A stretch of 64,000 bases of DNA from Oscillatoriales cyanobacterium RM2_1_1 (GCA_012033335.1 JAAURB010000016.1:1-64000); one strand, 5' to 3'. Positions 37,518 through 47,469 are shown, numbered from the stretch's first letter. Notes: generated by a model not told the origin, from the sequence alone. A program made the numbers and translations.

Positions 37518-38525
37518 ATGGGTAAGCCACGTATTCTCTCTGGAGTCCAACCAACTGGAAATCTGCATTTAGGCAATTATCTGGGGGCAATTCTAAACTG
37601 GGTTGAAGGACAGAGCCAATATGACAATTTTTTCTGTGTGGTTGATTTACATGCCATTACAGTTCCTCATAACCCGGCAACGTTAGCCCCAGATACCTAT
37701 ACCATTGCCGCTCTATATCTCGCCTGTGGGATTGACCTGAATGATTCCACCATCTTCATCCAGTCCCATATCTCAGCCCATAGTGAGCTCACCTGGCTGC
37801 TCAACTGCATCACACCGATTAACTGGCTCCAGGACATGATCCAGTTCAAGGAAAAGGCGATCAAGCAGGGGGAAAATGTCAGTGCCGGGTTGCTGGACTA
37901 TCCGGTGCTGATGGCGGCAGATATTTTACTCTACGATGCGGATAAAGTGCCAGTGGGGGAAGACCAAAAGCAACATATTGAGCTAACCCGGGACATTGCG
38001 GTGCGATTTAATCATCTGTTTGGTCGGGATGAACCGATTCTGAAATTACCAGAGCCTCTGATTCGCCAAGAAGGGGCCCGGGTGATGAGTCTGGCGGATG
38101 GGACTCGGAAAATGTCTAAATCAGATCCATCGGATTTGAGCCGGATCAATCTCCTGGATACGCCAGAAGAGATCACCCGGAAAATCAAGCGCTGTAAAAC
38201 CGACTCGATTCGAGGTCTGGAGCTTGACAATTTAGAGCGCCCCGAATGCCGCAATCTATTGACCCTCTATGGAATTTTAGCCAACAAGCCCAAGCAGACG
38301 GTGATCGCAGAATGCCAGGACATGGGTTGGGGACAATTCAAACCCTTATTCACGGAAACTGTAATTGAGGCTCTGCGACCGATTCAGGAGCGATACCAGG
38401 TCATTATAGAGGATCGAGCTTCTCTGGAGTCAGTGCTGCGTCAGGGGCGAGAACGGGCGGAAGCCGTTGCCGTTGCCACCCTGGATCGAGTCAAACAAGC
38501 CCTGGGTTACTCTAGACCCCTGTGA
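37518..38525 (+). CDS. trpS: Tryptophan-tRNA ligase
   Basis: TrpS charges tRNA-Trp. This 335-residue class I synthetase has the HIGH-equivalent TGNLHLGNYLGAI near the N-terminus, the family pattern DLHAITVPHNP, PVGEDQKQHIELTRDIA and the KMSKS loop in TRKMSKSDPSD. The ATG at 37518 gives MGKPRILSGVQPTGN, the normal start. Confidence 0.97.
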   Translation: MGKPRILSGVQPTGNLHLGNYLGAILNWVEGQSQYDNFFCVVDLHAITVPHNPATLAPDTYTIAALYLACGIDLNDSTIFIQSHISAHSELTWLLNCITPINWLQDMIQFKEKAIKQGENVSAGLLDYPVLMAADILLYDADKVPVGEDQKQHIELTRDIAVRFNHLFGRDEPILKLPEPLIRQEGARVMSLADGTRKMSKSDPSDLSRINLLDTPEEITRKIKRCKTDSIRGLELDNLERPECRNLLTLYGILANKPKQTVIAECQDMGWGQFKPLFTETVIEALRPIQERYQVIIEDRASLESVLRQGRERAEAVAVATLDRVKQALGYSRPL

Positions 38526-38591
38526 TTCACCCTGATAATCAACCCTGAGAATTAACCCTGAGAATTAACCTTTATAACGGGTCTCTGTTTA

Positions 38592-39482
38592 ATGAGTCTT
38601 TTTCGCACTGCCTGTTTGACCCCTGGAACGTTTGTGATTACCGCTGAGGTCGCACCCCCCAAGGGAGCCGACCCGACCCACATGATTGAGATGGCAAAGT
38701 GCCTCAAAGGTCGGGTTCATGCCGTCAATATCACGGATGGTAGCCGGGCGGTGCTGGGGATGAGTTCTTTAGCGGCTTCGGTAATTTTAAAAAGCTATGG
38801 AATTGAGCCGATCTGTCAGATGTCCTGCCGCGATCGCAATCAAATTGGCCTGCAAGCCGATCTATTGGGGGCCGATGCCTTAGGAGTTCGCAATATTCTG
38901 GCGTTGACGGGGGATCCGGTAAAAGCCGGGGATCATCCCAAAGCCAAATCCGTATTTGATTTTGAGTCGGTGCGGCTGTTGCAGGCGATTCAAAAGCTCA
39001 ACCAGGGTACAGACTGGAATGATAAATCCCTATCGGATGGTGCAACCGATTTGTTTGGGGGGGCGGCGGTTGATCCTCAGTGCCCTAGTCTATCCGGATT
39101 AAAAAGTCGATTTGAACGCAAGCTTAATGCAGGAGCTCAGTTTTTTCAAAGTCAATTGATTACTGATTTTGATCGACTGGAAACATTTATGACGGAGATA
39201 GCGGCAGGAATTCATCAGCCGGTTCTGGCCGGGATTTTTTTATTAAAATCCGCTAAAAATGCCCGATTTATTAACAAATATGTTCCGGGAGTAGATATTC
39301 CTAATATCATCATCAATCGTTTAGAGCAAGCCGAACATCCCTTAGAAGAAGGCATTAAAATTGCTGCAGAGCAGGTTCAAATTGCAGCTCAACTCTGCCG
39401 GGGAGTTCATTTGATGGCGGTGAAGCGAGAAGACCTGATTCCCAAGATTCTGGATTTATCTGGAATTTTGCCCTTATTTTAA
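38592..39482 (+). CDS. Methylenetetrahydrofolate reductase family protein
   Basis: This 296-residue TIM-barrel protein matches MTHFR: ITAEVAPPKGADPTHMIEMA, NITDGSRAVLGMSS, MSCRDRNQIGLQADLLGADA, NILALTGDP and a late QSQLITDFDRLETFM (family FFQTQ region). It reduces methylene-THF to methyl-THF or serves a related role. It is shorter than eukaryotic forms and similar to the bacterial one-domain type; it appears to be MetF-like but could be the variant that pairs with other folate enzymes. It lies 66 bases after trpS. Confidence 0.9.
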   Translation: MSLFRTACLTPGTFVITAEVAPPKGADPTHMIEMAKCLKGRVHAVNITDGSRAVLGMSSLAASVILKSYGIEPICQMSCRDRNQIGLQADLLGADALGVRNILALTGDPVKAGDHPKAKSVFDFESVRLLQAIQKLNQGTDWNDKSLSDGATDLFGGAAVDPQCPSLSGLKSRFERKLNAGAQFFQSQLITDFDRLETFMTEIAAGIHQPVLAGIFLLKSAKNARFINKYVPGVDIPNIIINRLEQAEHPLEEGIKIAAEQVQIAAQLCRGVHLMAVKREDLIPKILDLSGILPLF

Positions 39483-39554
39483 ACTTGGATTATCAAGAGG
39501 AAAAGTGCGGCGTGAACTGGGATTAACCTCCTGAATCAATAACTTTGAACTGCA

Positions 39555-40982
39555 ATGGATTCAAGCGCTGATAAAATTTTTAGATACCTGGAGAGAGCAT
39601 CTCAGAACCACTGGATTGGCTGTAGTTGGTTGGAGATTGTAGAGAATCTTCAGCAAAGTATTCAAATCATCAGGAATGTAAAAAAAATAGCAGGTTACGC
39701 CCCTAGAATCTTGCTTTGCGAGCCCGAACCAGTTTTGTTTTTAGGACACTTTCTGGGGGCGGTAGTTGAATCCTGTCCTGTATTTTTAGGGAATTTAAAC
39801 TGGACAGAAACGGAATGGAAACAGGTTTTTCAACAGGTACAGCCCGATCTCATCCTGGGAAGCCATTTTAAGCCAAATTCTTTTCAAGATTTAACTTCTG
39901 CCCCCACAACTTCGGCATCAACAATTCCGCCATTACCCGACCTACCTCATTTAATCTTGATCCCCACGGGGGGTTCATCGGGAAACGTTCGGTTTGCCAT
40001 TCATACCTGGAATACTTTAGCGGCATCAGTTCAGGGATTTCAACACTATTTTGAACGGCAACCCATCCATGCTTTTTGTTCGCTGCCCCTCTATCATGTC
40101 AGTGGACTGATGCAATTTCTCCGTTGTTTGATCACGGGGGGAAACCTAGTGATCTCCCCGTTCAAAGCCATCGAAATCGGTCAAATTCCCGACTTGGATT
40201 TCTCAGATTTTTTCATTTCCCTGGTTCCCACCCAACTGCAACGGCTCCTCAATCACCCTCAACAAACCCAATGGCTGGCTCAGTTTCATACTGTGCTTCT
40301 GGGGGGGGCTCCGGCTTGGTCAGAACTGCTGGATCAAGCCAGAGAGCAGCATATTCAGCTCGCACCAACCTATGGCATGACCGAAACCGCCGCTCAAGTT
40401 GTCACCCTGAAACCCCAGGATTTTCTAGCCGGAAATAATTCAGTGGGTCAAGCTTTACCCCACGCCAAAGTTACGGTTTATCAGGATTTGGGGGAAGTCT
40501 GCGCCATCAATCAACCGGGATTGATTACGATTCAAACGAATTCTTTAATGTGGGGATATTATGGAGAAAGCTCACTTTTGAATTCAACCGCTTTGAACCC
40601 TGATCGCTGCTTTCAAACAGATGATTTGGGTTACTTTGATCAGCAAGGTTACCTGACGATTATCGGACGGAACAGTCAGAAAATTATTACTGGCGGAGAA
40701 AACGTTTTTCCAGGTGAAATCGAGTTGGCAATTCAGGCTACCAATCTGGTTGAAGATGTTTGTGTCGTGGGGTTGCCTGATCGCCATTGGGGTCAGGTTG
40801 TAGCTGCGGTTTATGTGCCCAAACCGTTCACCTCAGCCGCCCTATTAAATGCCAAACTTCAAGGTCAATTAAGTTCCTATAAACTGCCAAAGCACTGGAT
40901 TGAGATCCCACAAATTCCCCGCAATCCTCAAGGAAAGATTAACCGACCTCAGCTAGAGGAGATTGCCAAGTCCTCACTTTAG
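39555..40982 (+). CDS. menE: 2-succinylbenzoate-CoA ligase
   Basis: MenE activates o-succinylbenzoate with CoA in phylloquinone synthesis, which supplies the photosystem I quinone. The 475-residue adenylate-forming enzyme has P-loop-like LILIPTGGSSGNVRFAIHTW, APTYGMTETAAQVVTL, and the C-terminal GEIELAIQ and PKHWIEIPQIPRNPQGKINR (catalytic lysine). Its relatively short N-terminal part is typical of MenE. Other men genes are not in the window. I am sure of the superfamily and fairly sure of MenE. Confidence 0.85.
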   Translation: MDSSADKIFRYLERASQNHWIGCSWLEIVENLQQSIQIIRNVKKIAGYAPRILLCEPEPVLFLGHFLGAVVESCPVFLGNLNWTETEWKQVFQQVQPDLILGSHFKPNSFQDLTSAPTTSASTIPPLPDLPHLILIPTGGSSGNVRFAIHTWNTLAASVQGFQHYFERQPIHAFCSLPLYHVSGLMQFLRCLITGGNLVISPFKAIEIGQIPDLDFSDFFISLVPTQLQRLLNHPQQTQWLAQFHTVLLGGAPAWSELLDQAREQHIQLAPTYGMTETAAQVVTLKPQDFLAGNNSVGQALPHAKVTVYQDLGEVCAINQPGLITIQTNSLMWGYYGESSLLNSTALNPDRCFQTDDLGYFDQQGYLTIIGRNSQKIITGGENVFPGEIELAIQATNLVEDVCVVGLPDRHWGQVVAAVYVPKPFTSAALLNAKLQGQLSSYKLPKHWIEIPQIPRNPQGKINRPQLEEIAKSSL

Positions 40983-41015
40983 TCTTTGCTCTAAATTGAT
41001 AGGCTATATTGATAC

Positions 41016-41093
41016 TATATAGCGCTTTTCAATCCCGTGAAGTATGGACTTAGGAGGGGGTGGTATGATCTTAACTCCCCTATTCCAACAGCA
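41016..41093 (+). repeat. MITE-like dispersed repeat, copy 3
   Basis: It begins tatatagcgcttttcaatcc and continues cgtgaagtatggacttagga, matching the copies near 6.3, 17.75 and 55.5 kb. Its right end reaches the start codon of the nucleotidyltransferase gene, so the element supplies that gene's leader. Confidence 0.65.
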
Positions 41094-42100
41094 TGAAAAG
41101 CGCTGTAAAGATTACAAAGATTACAAAGCAACTTTCTCATGGGGTTTCTCTGCTCGTGTTACCGATCCAGAACACATTTAATCTAGTTCTGCCCGTTGGC
41201 ACGCAAGTTGTCAGCCGGGTTGAAGTCAAAAGCACAACGGGGGAACTCCTGTGTTTACAGGGTTCTGTGGGAAAGATTATCGAGTCCCCAACCGATAATT
41301 CCTACACTTATCAGATTCAGTTTCCAGACGGGGTAATATTGCGGCTCAAACGTCATGAATTCAGGATTCGAAAGCACTTGCAACGGGAAGGATTGGAGCT
41401 GCCCCAAGGTCAGCTAGAGGAGTTGAATTTGTTTGATCGGGTGATTTATCGGTGTATTGTTGGTTCCCGGGCGTTTGGTCTTGATGATACCGATTCCGAC
41501 ACGGATCGCCGGGGAATTTATCTGCCTCCTGGGGAGTTGCACTGGTCGCTCTATGGGGTGCCAGAACAAATTGAAAATAAACCGGCTCAAGAATGCTATT
41601 GGGAGCTCCAAAAGTTTCTAATTTTAGCCTTAAAAGCCAATCCAAATGTACTGGAATGTCTATATACGCCCCTGATTGAAACAGCCACTCCTCTGGCGGA
41701 AGAGTTATTAGAAATTCGGGAGATTTTTCTCTCTCAGTTAGTGTATCAAACCTACAATGGTTATGTGATTTCCCAGTTCAAAAAAATGGAACAGGATCTG
41801 CGGACAATCGGCACAGTTCGCTCCAAACACGCCATGCATTTGATTCGCCTATTGCTCTCAGGAATTGCTATTTTGCAGCAGGGATTTGTTCCTATTCGAG
41901 TGGAAGATGAGCGCGATCGCTTACTAGCAATCAAATACGAACAAATGTCCTGGGACGAAGTCAATCATTGGCGCTTGAATTTGCACCAGGAATTTGATCA
42001 AGCTTTTGCAAAGACTCATCTTCCTGAACGACCTGACTATACCCGGGCTAATAATTTTTTGATTCATGCTAGAAGGAGTGCAATTTCAACCCATGACTGA
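41093..42100 (+). CDS. RlaP-like nucleotidyltransferase with N-terminal beta domain
   Basis: This 335-residue protein has an N-terminal KOW/SH3-like part (about 35-95: PVGTQVVSRVEVKSTTGELL, GKIIESPTDNSYTYQIQFPDG) and a Pol-beta nucleotidyltransferase core with the GS motif VGSRAFGLDDTDSDTDRRG at 123-141 (acidic metal ligands D135/D137 region), followed by a helical part typical of PF10127 (RlaP, RNA-ligase-associated). The family is linked to RNA repair, but no ligase lies here. The next gene encodes a paralog and overlaps its end. The ATG lies at the edge of a repeat, so the exact start is uncertain. Confidence 0.8.
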   Translation: MKSAVKITKITKQLSHGVSLLVLPIQNTFNLVLPVGTQVVSRVEVKSTTGELLCLQGSVGKIIESPTDNSYTYQIQFPDGVILRLKRHEFRIRKHLQREGLELPQGQLEELNLFDRVIYRCIVGSRAFGLDDTDSDTDRRGIYLPPGELHWSLYGVPEQIENKPAQECYWELQKFLILALKANPNVLECLYTPLIETATPLAEELLEIREIFLSQLVYQTYNGYVISQFKKMEQDLRTIGTVRSKHAMHLIRLLLSGIAILQQGFVPIRVEDERDRLLAIKYEQMSWDEVNHWRLNLHQEFDQAFAKTHLPERPDYTRANNFLIHARRSAISTHD

Positions 42101-42869
42101 TTTATTATCGGTGCAATCCAAACTGCTTCAAGTCATCTATCAGCAACCCTATCCTCTGTTATTTTCTACGGTGAGTGGAGCCCATTTGTATGGATTTCCT
42201 TCCCCGGATTCAGATTATGATTTGCGAGGAATTCATCTATTACCCTTGGCTGAATTGCTGGGATTGGATACGGGCCCAGAAACCGTTGAAGTTTCAGAGC
42301 TACAATCAGGACTTCAGATTGATCTAGTCACCCATGAAACCAAGAAATTTTTTGGCCTGCTCCTGCGGCGAAATGGTGCTGTATTGGAGCAATTGTATTC
42401 TCCTTTAATCATTCATACAACCCCAGAACATCAAATCTTGAAAGAGATTGCTCAAGGCTGTATTACTCGATATCACAGTCATCACTATTTGGGATTTGCT
42501 AAAACTCAATGGCGACTGTTTGAGAAAGACTCTCCCCAACAAGTTAAACCGTTGCTCTATGTTTATCGAGTGCTATTAACAGGAGTTTACCTGATGCAAA
42601 CTGGAACAGTGGAAGCTAATCTAGTTACCTTGAATCAGACATTCCGACTTTCCTATCTTTCAGACCTGATTCAAGCTAAGTTATCGGGTTCAGAAAAAAC
42701 CACTTTAAAAATAGACGAGCTGGATTTCCATCGACAGGAATACATTCGTTGGTGTAGTACTTTAGAAGCAGCCAGTCAGGTCAGTGAATTGCCTGAAGAA
42801 TCTTCTGCAAAACCTGCTTTGCATGATTTGTTACTGCACCTCAGGCTCCGAGATTATTCCTGGCGATGA
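42093..42869 (+). CDS. RlaP-like nucleotidyltransferase, second copy
   Basis: A 258-residue paralog without the N-terminal beta domain. Its GS motif is TVSGAHLYGFPSPDSDYDLRG, followed by ETKKFFGLLLRRNGAVLEQL and HHYLGFAKTQWRLFEKD. The serine of the GS motif is replaced (SGAHLYG rather than GSRAFG), so metal or substrate contacts may differ. I take ATG 42093, overlapping the previous gene by 8 bases; ATG 42066 with the aaggag at 42073-42078 between the two is also possible. It ends 16 bases inside the convergent parvulin gene. Likely a heterodimer or a substrate-specific pair with the upstream copy; this is inference. Confidence 0.8.
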   Translation: MTDLLSVQSKLLQVIYQQPYPLLFSTVSGAHLYGFPSPDSDYDLRGIHLLPLAELLGLDTGPETVEVSELQSGLQIDLVTHETKKFFGLLLRRNGAVLEQLYSPLIIHTTPEHQILKEIAQGCITRYHSHHYLGFAKTQWRLFEKDSPQQVKPLLYVYRVLLTGVYLMQTGTVEANLVTLNQTFRLSYLSDLIQAKLSGSEKTTLKIDELDFHRQEYIRWCSTLEAASQVSELPEESSAKPALHDLLLHLRLRDYSWR

Positions 42870-43600
42870 TGCAGATGGAAATTAATTTCACTCGTCAACC
42901 AATCACTAAACAATCGTTTGATAATTTCCTGTTCCCGTTCAGGGGTCAACTCTGCTGGGATAAATTCTTCGACCAAAATGAGATGATACCCTTCAGGGGT
43001 TTCAATCGGTTGAGTGACTTCTCCTGGAATTGCTGCAAAGACTGCTGCTGCAAGTTCAGGCTTGAAGCTCCGCCGGGAAAGCTTCCCTTCGTACCCACAT
43101 CGTTGCCGACGATTTTGATCAATATCATAGAGATGAGCCGCAAAATAGAAGCTGATTTCTTCTTCTTCAATTTGATAAAAAACCTCCCTAGCGATCCGTT
43201 CATTGGGCAGAACAATTTGATAGAACACTATCTGATCATAGTCTAGACGATTCTCAGCAAAAAACTTTTCAACCTGATCGGCAAATAAATGTTCAGATAG
43301 CTTTTTGGCCAGTAAACAATCTCGGATCCCTGCTTCCCATTCCTCTGGAGTCACCAATTGTTCCGTTAACCAATCCAGCGTATCTGAAGCCTTTTCCAAT
43401 CGGCGGCTGTGACGCTGACTATCGGCTTCCACTTGAATCTCTTCAGTCGTCACTGTAATTCCTCTTTCCTCTGCCGTTTGATCAATAATTTTTTGACTAA
43501 GTACCTGTTGAGAAATATCTCGAATTCGCAAATGCCGTTGTAAGAAATTCAGAATTTCTGCTTGCTCAAGTTCTGTATTAGAAAGATCAACCTTAACCAT
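42854..43600 (-). CDS. Parvulin-type peptidyl-prolyl isomerase
   Basis: This 248-residue protein has an N-terminal SurA-like helical part (about 1-125) and a C-terminal PpiC/rotamase domain (QRCGYEGKLSRRSFKPELAA, AIPGEVTQPIETPEGYHLIL). No signal peptide, so it should act in the cytoplasm. Cyanobacterial proteins of this kind often sit by export genes for toxins or leader-peptide products. Here three RTX-type proteins follow within 6 kb and its 3' end overlaps the nucleotidyltransferase gene. An assisting role in RTX export is plausible but unproven. Confidence 0.8.
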   Translation of the reverse strand: MVKVDLSNTELEQAEILNFLQRHLRIRDISQQVLSQKIIDQTAEERGITVTTEEIQVEADSQRHSRRLEKASDTLDWLTEQLVTPEEWEAGIRDCLLAKKLSEHLFADQVEKFFAENRLDYDQIVFYQIVLPNERIAREVFYQIEEEEISFYFAAHLYDIDQNRRQRCGYEGKLSRRSFKPELAAAVFAAIPGEVTQPIETPEGYHLILVEEFIPAELTPEREQEIIKRLFSDWLTSEINFHLHHRQE

Positions 43601-43659
43601 ACCAACACAATACTCCCTGATATCATAAGTACGGATGTACTCATTAGCTAATCACTTGT

Positions 43660-44541
43660 TTAAAGGATGGTCATAGAAGTAATAAAATCATTCGTTGATA
43701 AAAAAACCTGACCAAACCGATCCATCATATTGAGTACAATTCCTAAAGTCTCAACTCCCCTATCAGTAGTCACCTGAATGCTAGTGGCATCGTTGTGGCC
43801 ATCATGATTTGAATCAAAGTCTTCAAGAATTAAATTTTCCAGGAGAAATCTATGGGCTAAAGCAATCTGATCTCCTGCCCTCCGACTAAAATCCACAATC
43901 AAATCTGTACCCGCCCCCAACCAAAAGATATCAGCTCCTTCACCCCCAATCAATACATCATTTCCCAGGTTCCCCGCTAGCCAATCATCCTCACTACCCC
44001 CTACCAGGAAATCATCCCCCTGCCCTCCCCACAGCCTATCAATGCCCGCATCTCCCTGAATTGTGTCATTGCCAGGATTTCCCACCAAAGTATCATTGCC
44101 TCCAGCACCCCAGAGTTGATCATTTCCGTCAAAGCCCTGCAGGAAATCGGCTGCTGCACTCCCTTGAAGTTGGTCATCCCCATTAAAAAAACCTGCCGGA
44201 TCCATTTCAGGGACTTGAGGAATTAGGAGATCCTCAATTCCAGCCTGCTGTGCTGGAGATTCTCCTCCGTTGAGCAAGCGTGCAGGATTGTGATTGATAC
44301 CCATGTCAACCGGAGAATCTATCGTGACTTCTGTGGTGACTCCAGCGTCAGCAGCGTCTCCAGAAAGGTTCACCCGTACCGAAGAACCCCCTGGGATTAC
44401 GACAGCGTCACGACTGGTGCTATCTCCAACAGGAGAGATGGCCGTGATATTCCCCTCCGCTTGAACTCCAGCTTCGGTCACTGAGGCATTGACGCTTCCA
44501 GAAACACCAGAGGAATTGGGGGAAGAATTTATGTCAGGCAT
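43660..44541 (-). CDS. RTX-type calcium-binding protein (1)
   Basis: This 293-residue acidic protein has a non-repetitive N-terminal region (1-115) and then about five nonapeptide-type units (GNDQLWGAGGNDTLVGNPGN, DDFLVGGSEDDWLAGN, DVLIGGEGADIFWLGAGTDL), the calcium-binding beta-roll of hemolysin-like proteins. The C-terminal region (VDFSRRAGDQIAL to the end) resembles the type I secretion tail. No N-terminal signal is visible. It is divergent from the next RTX gene. Confidence 0.82.
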   Translation of the reverse strand: MPDINSSPNSSGVSGSVNASVTEAGVQAEGNITAISPVGDSTSRDAVVIPGGSSVRVNLSGDAADAGVTTEVTIDSPVDMGINHNPARLLNGGESPAQQAGIEDLLIPQVPEMDPAGFFNGDDQLQGSAAADFLQGFDGNDQLWGAGGNDTLVGNPGNDTIQGDAGIDRLWGGQGDDFLVGGSEDDWLAGNLGNDVLIGGEGADIFWLGAGTDLIVDFSRRAGDQIALAHRFLLENLILEDFDSNHDGHNDATSIQVTTDRGVETLGIVLNMMDRFGQVFLSTNDFITSMTIL

Positions 44542-44879
44542 AGGACGATTTCAGAAAAAACGAGGTGAGTTGCCAATAAAACGAATTAACCCCGTATTCA
44601 ACTCTTTTGTAAAGCGATGATGTTGCCATTTTGGCAAGTATTCTGGCGCTAACTGCATTTAAAATTCTGCAAAGTGGGTCATAGCCGCTGCCGAATTTGA
44701 TCTTTTTACTACATTTCTACAAATCACCCCTAACTCTATAAAGATCTGCCGCTGATTCGTAAAGATTCAGTAAATCTGCCATTTTGGCAACTCTTGCCTT
44801 TGAACCTCTTTCATGCTATGTGAGAGCAGCCGGTGCTGAAAACCTTTATTGATAGTTTATTTTCTGGAGACTTATAGTT
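44542..44879. promoter_or_regulatory. Divergent RTX promoter region with two palindromes
   Basis: Between two divergent RTX genes lie two near-identical 15-base palindromes: ttgccattttggcaa at 44623-44637 and ctgccattttggcaa at 44776-44790, 153 bases apart. Their symmetry and placement, one near each gene, suggest operators for a dimeric regulator controlling both genes. No regulator gene is adjacent. The rest of the region is noncoding. Confidence 0.55.
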
Positions 44880-46986
44880 ATGGCTTTTATCAGAGGAACA
44901 AACGGTAATGATTTGCTGCCAGGAACCTTAGAAAATGACCAGATTTTTGGTCGCTCGGGCAATGATCAGATTACCGGTCTAGAGGGCAATGATGTTCTCA
45001 AAGGGGAGCGGGGGGAGGACTCGATCAACGGCGGCGAAGGAGACGATCAAATCTTCGGAGACAATGACAACGATCCTGAGCTCCTGGGTGGCCCAGGGAA
45101 TGATCTGCTCAACGGCGGCAGTGGCGATGATGGCTTGGATGGGGGCGACGGCAATGATACGGTGATTGGCGGCACCAACACCAGAACGAATGTCACCATT
45201 ACCATCGGGGATTCAACCGATCCAATTGGGACAATTACCATTCCCCAGATTACCGGAACCGACCAAATTCTAGGGGGAAATGGCGATGATTTACTCTTGG
45301 GGGAAGCGGGGGACGATGTCATGGATGGAGGAGCCGATAACGATACAGTGCTTGGGGGCTCGGGAAATGATCTGGCATTTGGGGGAACGGGCGATGACGA
45401 CGTTCAGGGGAGTACCGGAAACGATTTCCTCATCGGTGAAAATGGCAATGACTTTCTCAATGGCTCTACCGGTGATGATACCGTTTGGGGAGATCGCGAT
45501 CAATCTGGTGGCACCCCAGCGGATGGCAACGACAACATTTTAGTCAGTGATGGCGACGATAGAGTCCTGGCAGGAGGAGGCAACGATACGATTCTCGGGG
45601 GGAACGGCAATGACTTTCTAGATGGGGGAGATGGCACGATTATTGGCACTAGCATTGCCCTAGCCCTGAGAGATTTAGGAGGAAATGACGACATTATCGG
45701 GGGGAATGGAGACGATACGATTACCGGGGGTTTGGGAAGCGATACCCTAAACGGCGGTGGCGCTGAAGCGGGGGAAATTGACTTTCTCTTCGGTGAACAA
45801 CGCCTATCCAATGGTTCTATTGCCCGGGATAATGCTCCAGACTTATTCATCATCGCAGGGGAGAATGGTTTCTTTTACGGCGGCGGTGCTGGAGCCGATC
45901 AATACGGGGGGAACAGTTCTCCTCGGTCAGGGAGATCGAGCCATTCTGTTTGACTTTGACCTGACTCAGGGAGATACCATCCAGGTGACTGACCCCAACG
46001 TAGTGGCCAGTGTTGTCCTGGGAGGCAGCACTTTCTTATTGGTTCCTAGTGGCAGCAACTTTGAGATTGTGGCTGAACTCAGAAGTGTCAATACAAGCGC
46101 CACTGCCCTCAGAACTGCCGGTGCTCTGGTGACTCCGCCAATAGACAATAGCGGTGATGATGTGATCAATGGGACAGCGGGGGATGATGTTCTTAATGGG
46201 GGCCCCGGTAACGATCAGATTAATGGCTTAGCGGGCAATGACAACCTCCTGGGTGAGGAGGGCAATGACACCCTTGATGGCGGAGAGGATAACGATATTC
46301 TAGATGGAGGCGTTGGGGATGATCTGCTCTTAGGAGTAGAAGGTAATGATAACCTAGCGGGCAACGATGGCCTCGATACCCTCAACGGTGGCGATGGCGC
46401 AGATACCTTAAATGGCGGGAATGGAGCCGATATTCTAGATGGGGGGGCAGGGATTGATCTGTTGCTAGGGGTTGCTGGCAACGATAGTTTAACCGGCGGA
46501 ACCGACAACGATACCCTCGATGGTGGAGAGGGAAATGACACCTTGAATGCCGGAAGCGGTAATGACTTCTTGTTAGGAGCTATAGGCAATGATAGTTTGA
46601 TTGGTGGAGCCGGTCTAGATGCCTTCAATGGGGGCGGAAGTGCAACGGCTGAGCTAGATATTTATGTCAGCGAAGCGGATGGAGTGGCTGATCGGTTTAT
46701 TCTGGGTGACAGTACCGGGGCATTCTACACCGGTGGGGCAGGTGCAGTCCTGGGTGGGTTTATTACCGGTCTGGATGACCGGGCCAATATTACTGGGTTT
46801 GAACCGGGGATTGATCAGATTCAGGTCAACGCGGCTTCGGGAATTCGCCTCTTTGGCCTGAATGGGGGAGTCGATACTTTGATTACCACAAGTGCCACCG
46901 CCACCCCTCCCAATGAAGTGATGGCTGTAGTGTTGGGGGTTGCACCTGGTCTGGTCGGTGCTCCTGGAACCTTTATCGGGGCATAG
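44880..46986 (+). CDS. RTX-type calcium-binding protein (2), frameshifted
   Basis: Two overlapping frames form one protein of about 701 residues. The first frame (44880 to about 45905) is almost entirely nonapeptide units (GNDQITGLEGNDVLKG, GNDLLNGGSGDDGLDGGDGN). The second, sensible from about 45907 to 46986, continues GGTVLLGQGDRAILFDFDLT, another block of calcium-binding units, then a non-repetitive tail. They join where six G stand at 45906-45911; five would keep one frame. Expected to be exported by a type I system, with calcium folding it outside. The ATG at 44880 is supported by ggag 11 bases upstream. Confidence 0.8.
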
Positions 46987-47469
46987 ATAGTTGGCTGAGA
47001 TCAGTTGAATAATTGTGGGTGTGGTTATTTGGATTGAGGCCCATACCGGGCTTTCCTTAGCCGAAGGCTACCAAAGGGTAGGGCGACTCAAGACCAGCAA
47101 GGGTTGACGGATCTATAACGGGCCCTAATTCATCCCATGTTCCAGTCAGTCCCGCTCCTTAGATAGTAATTGATAGCCTAGATCAGCAATTTCTGGTAAG
47201 AACCAGTTAGGGAATTGGTGTTGAGGGCGGGTAACCTGACAATCTGCTTGGAAGATTGGCGTTACCTGACAGCCCGAACACCAGGCTGCTGCAAGCAATC
47301 CTCTTTGAATGATGAATATCTGGATGAATGTCTAAACGATGAATCTTGAGATTCTCAACCCAGACTGGGTGATCTGACCCAGGAAACCAGGGGTTGACGG
47401 TATCAATTTTCAACTCTATCAATGGAACCCTGCCCGTAAACCTTTCAGAATTTAATGGGGATTTAACTC
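46987..47469. other. Intergenic region between RTX genes
   Basis: No gene recognised. A small hairpin tagccgaaggcta stands at 47058-47070, 70 bases after the RTX(2) stop, as a possible terminator. A minus-strand frame at 47207-47422 has no family resemblance and is not annotated. Confidence 0.45.

Noticed and set aside
45047-46628. Several long minus-strand ORFs opposite RTX(2)
   Set aside because: Pro/Ser-rich products such as SLPSPPSRVSL are the mirror of the Gly/Asp-rich nonapeptide codons, not real genes.
47207-47422. Minus-strand ORF between RTX(2) and RTX(3)
   Set aside because: No conserved motif, and the codon pattern is unlike the neighbouring genes.
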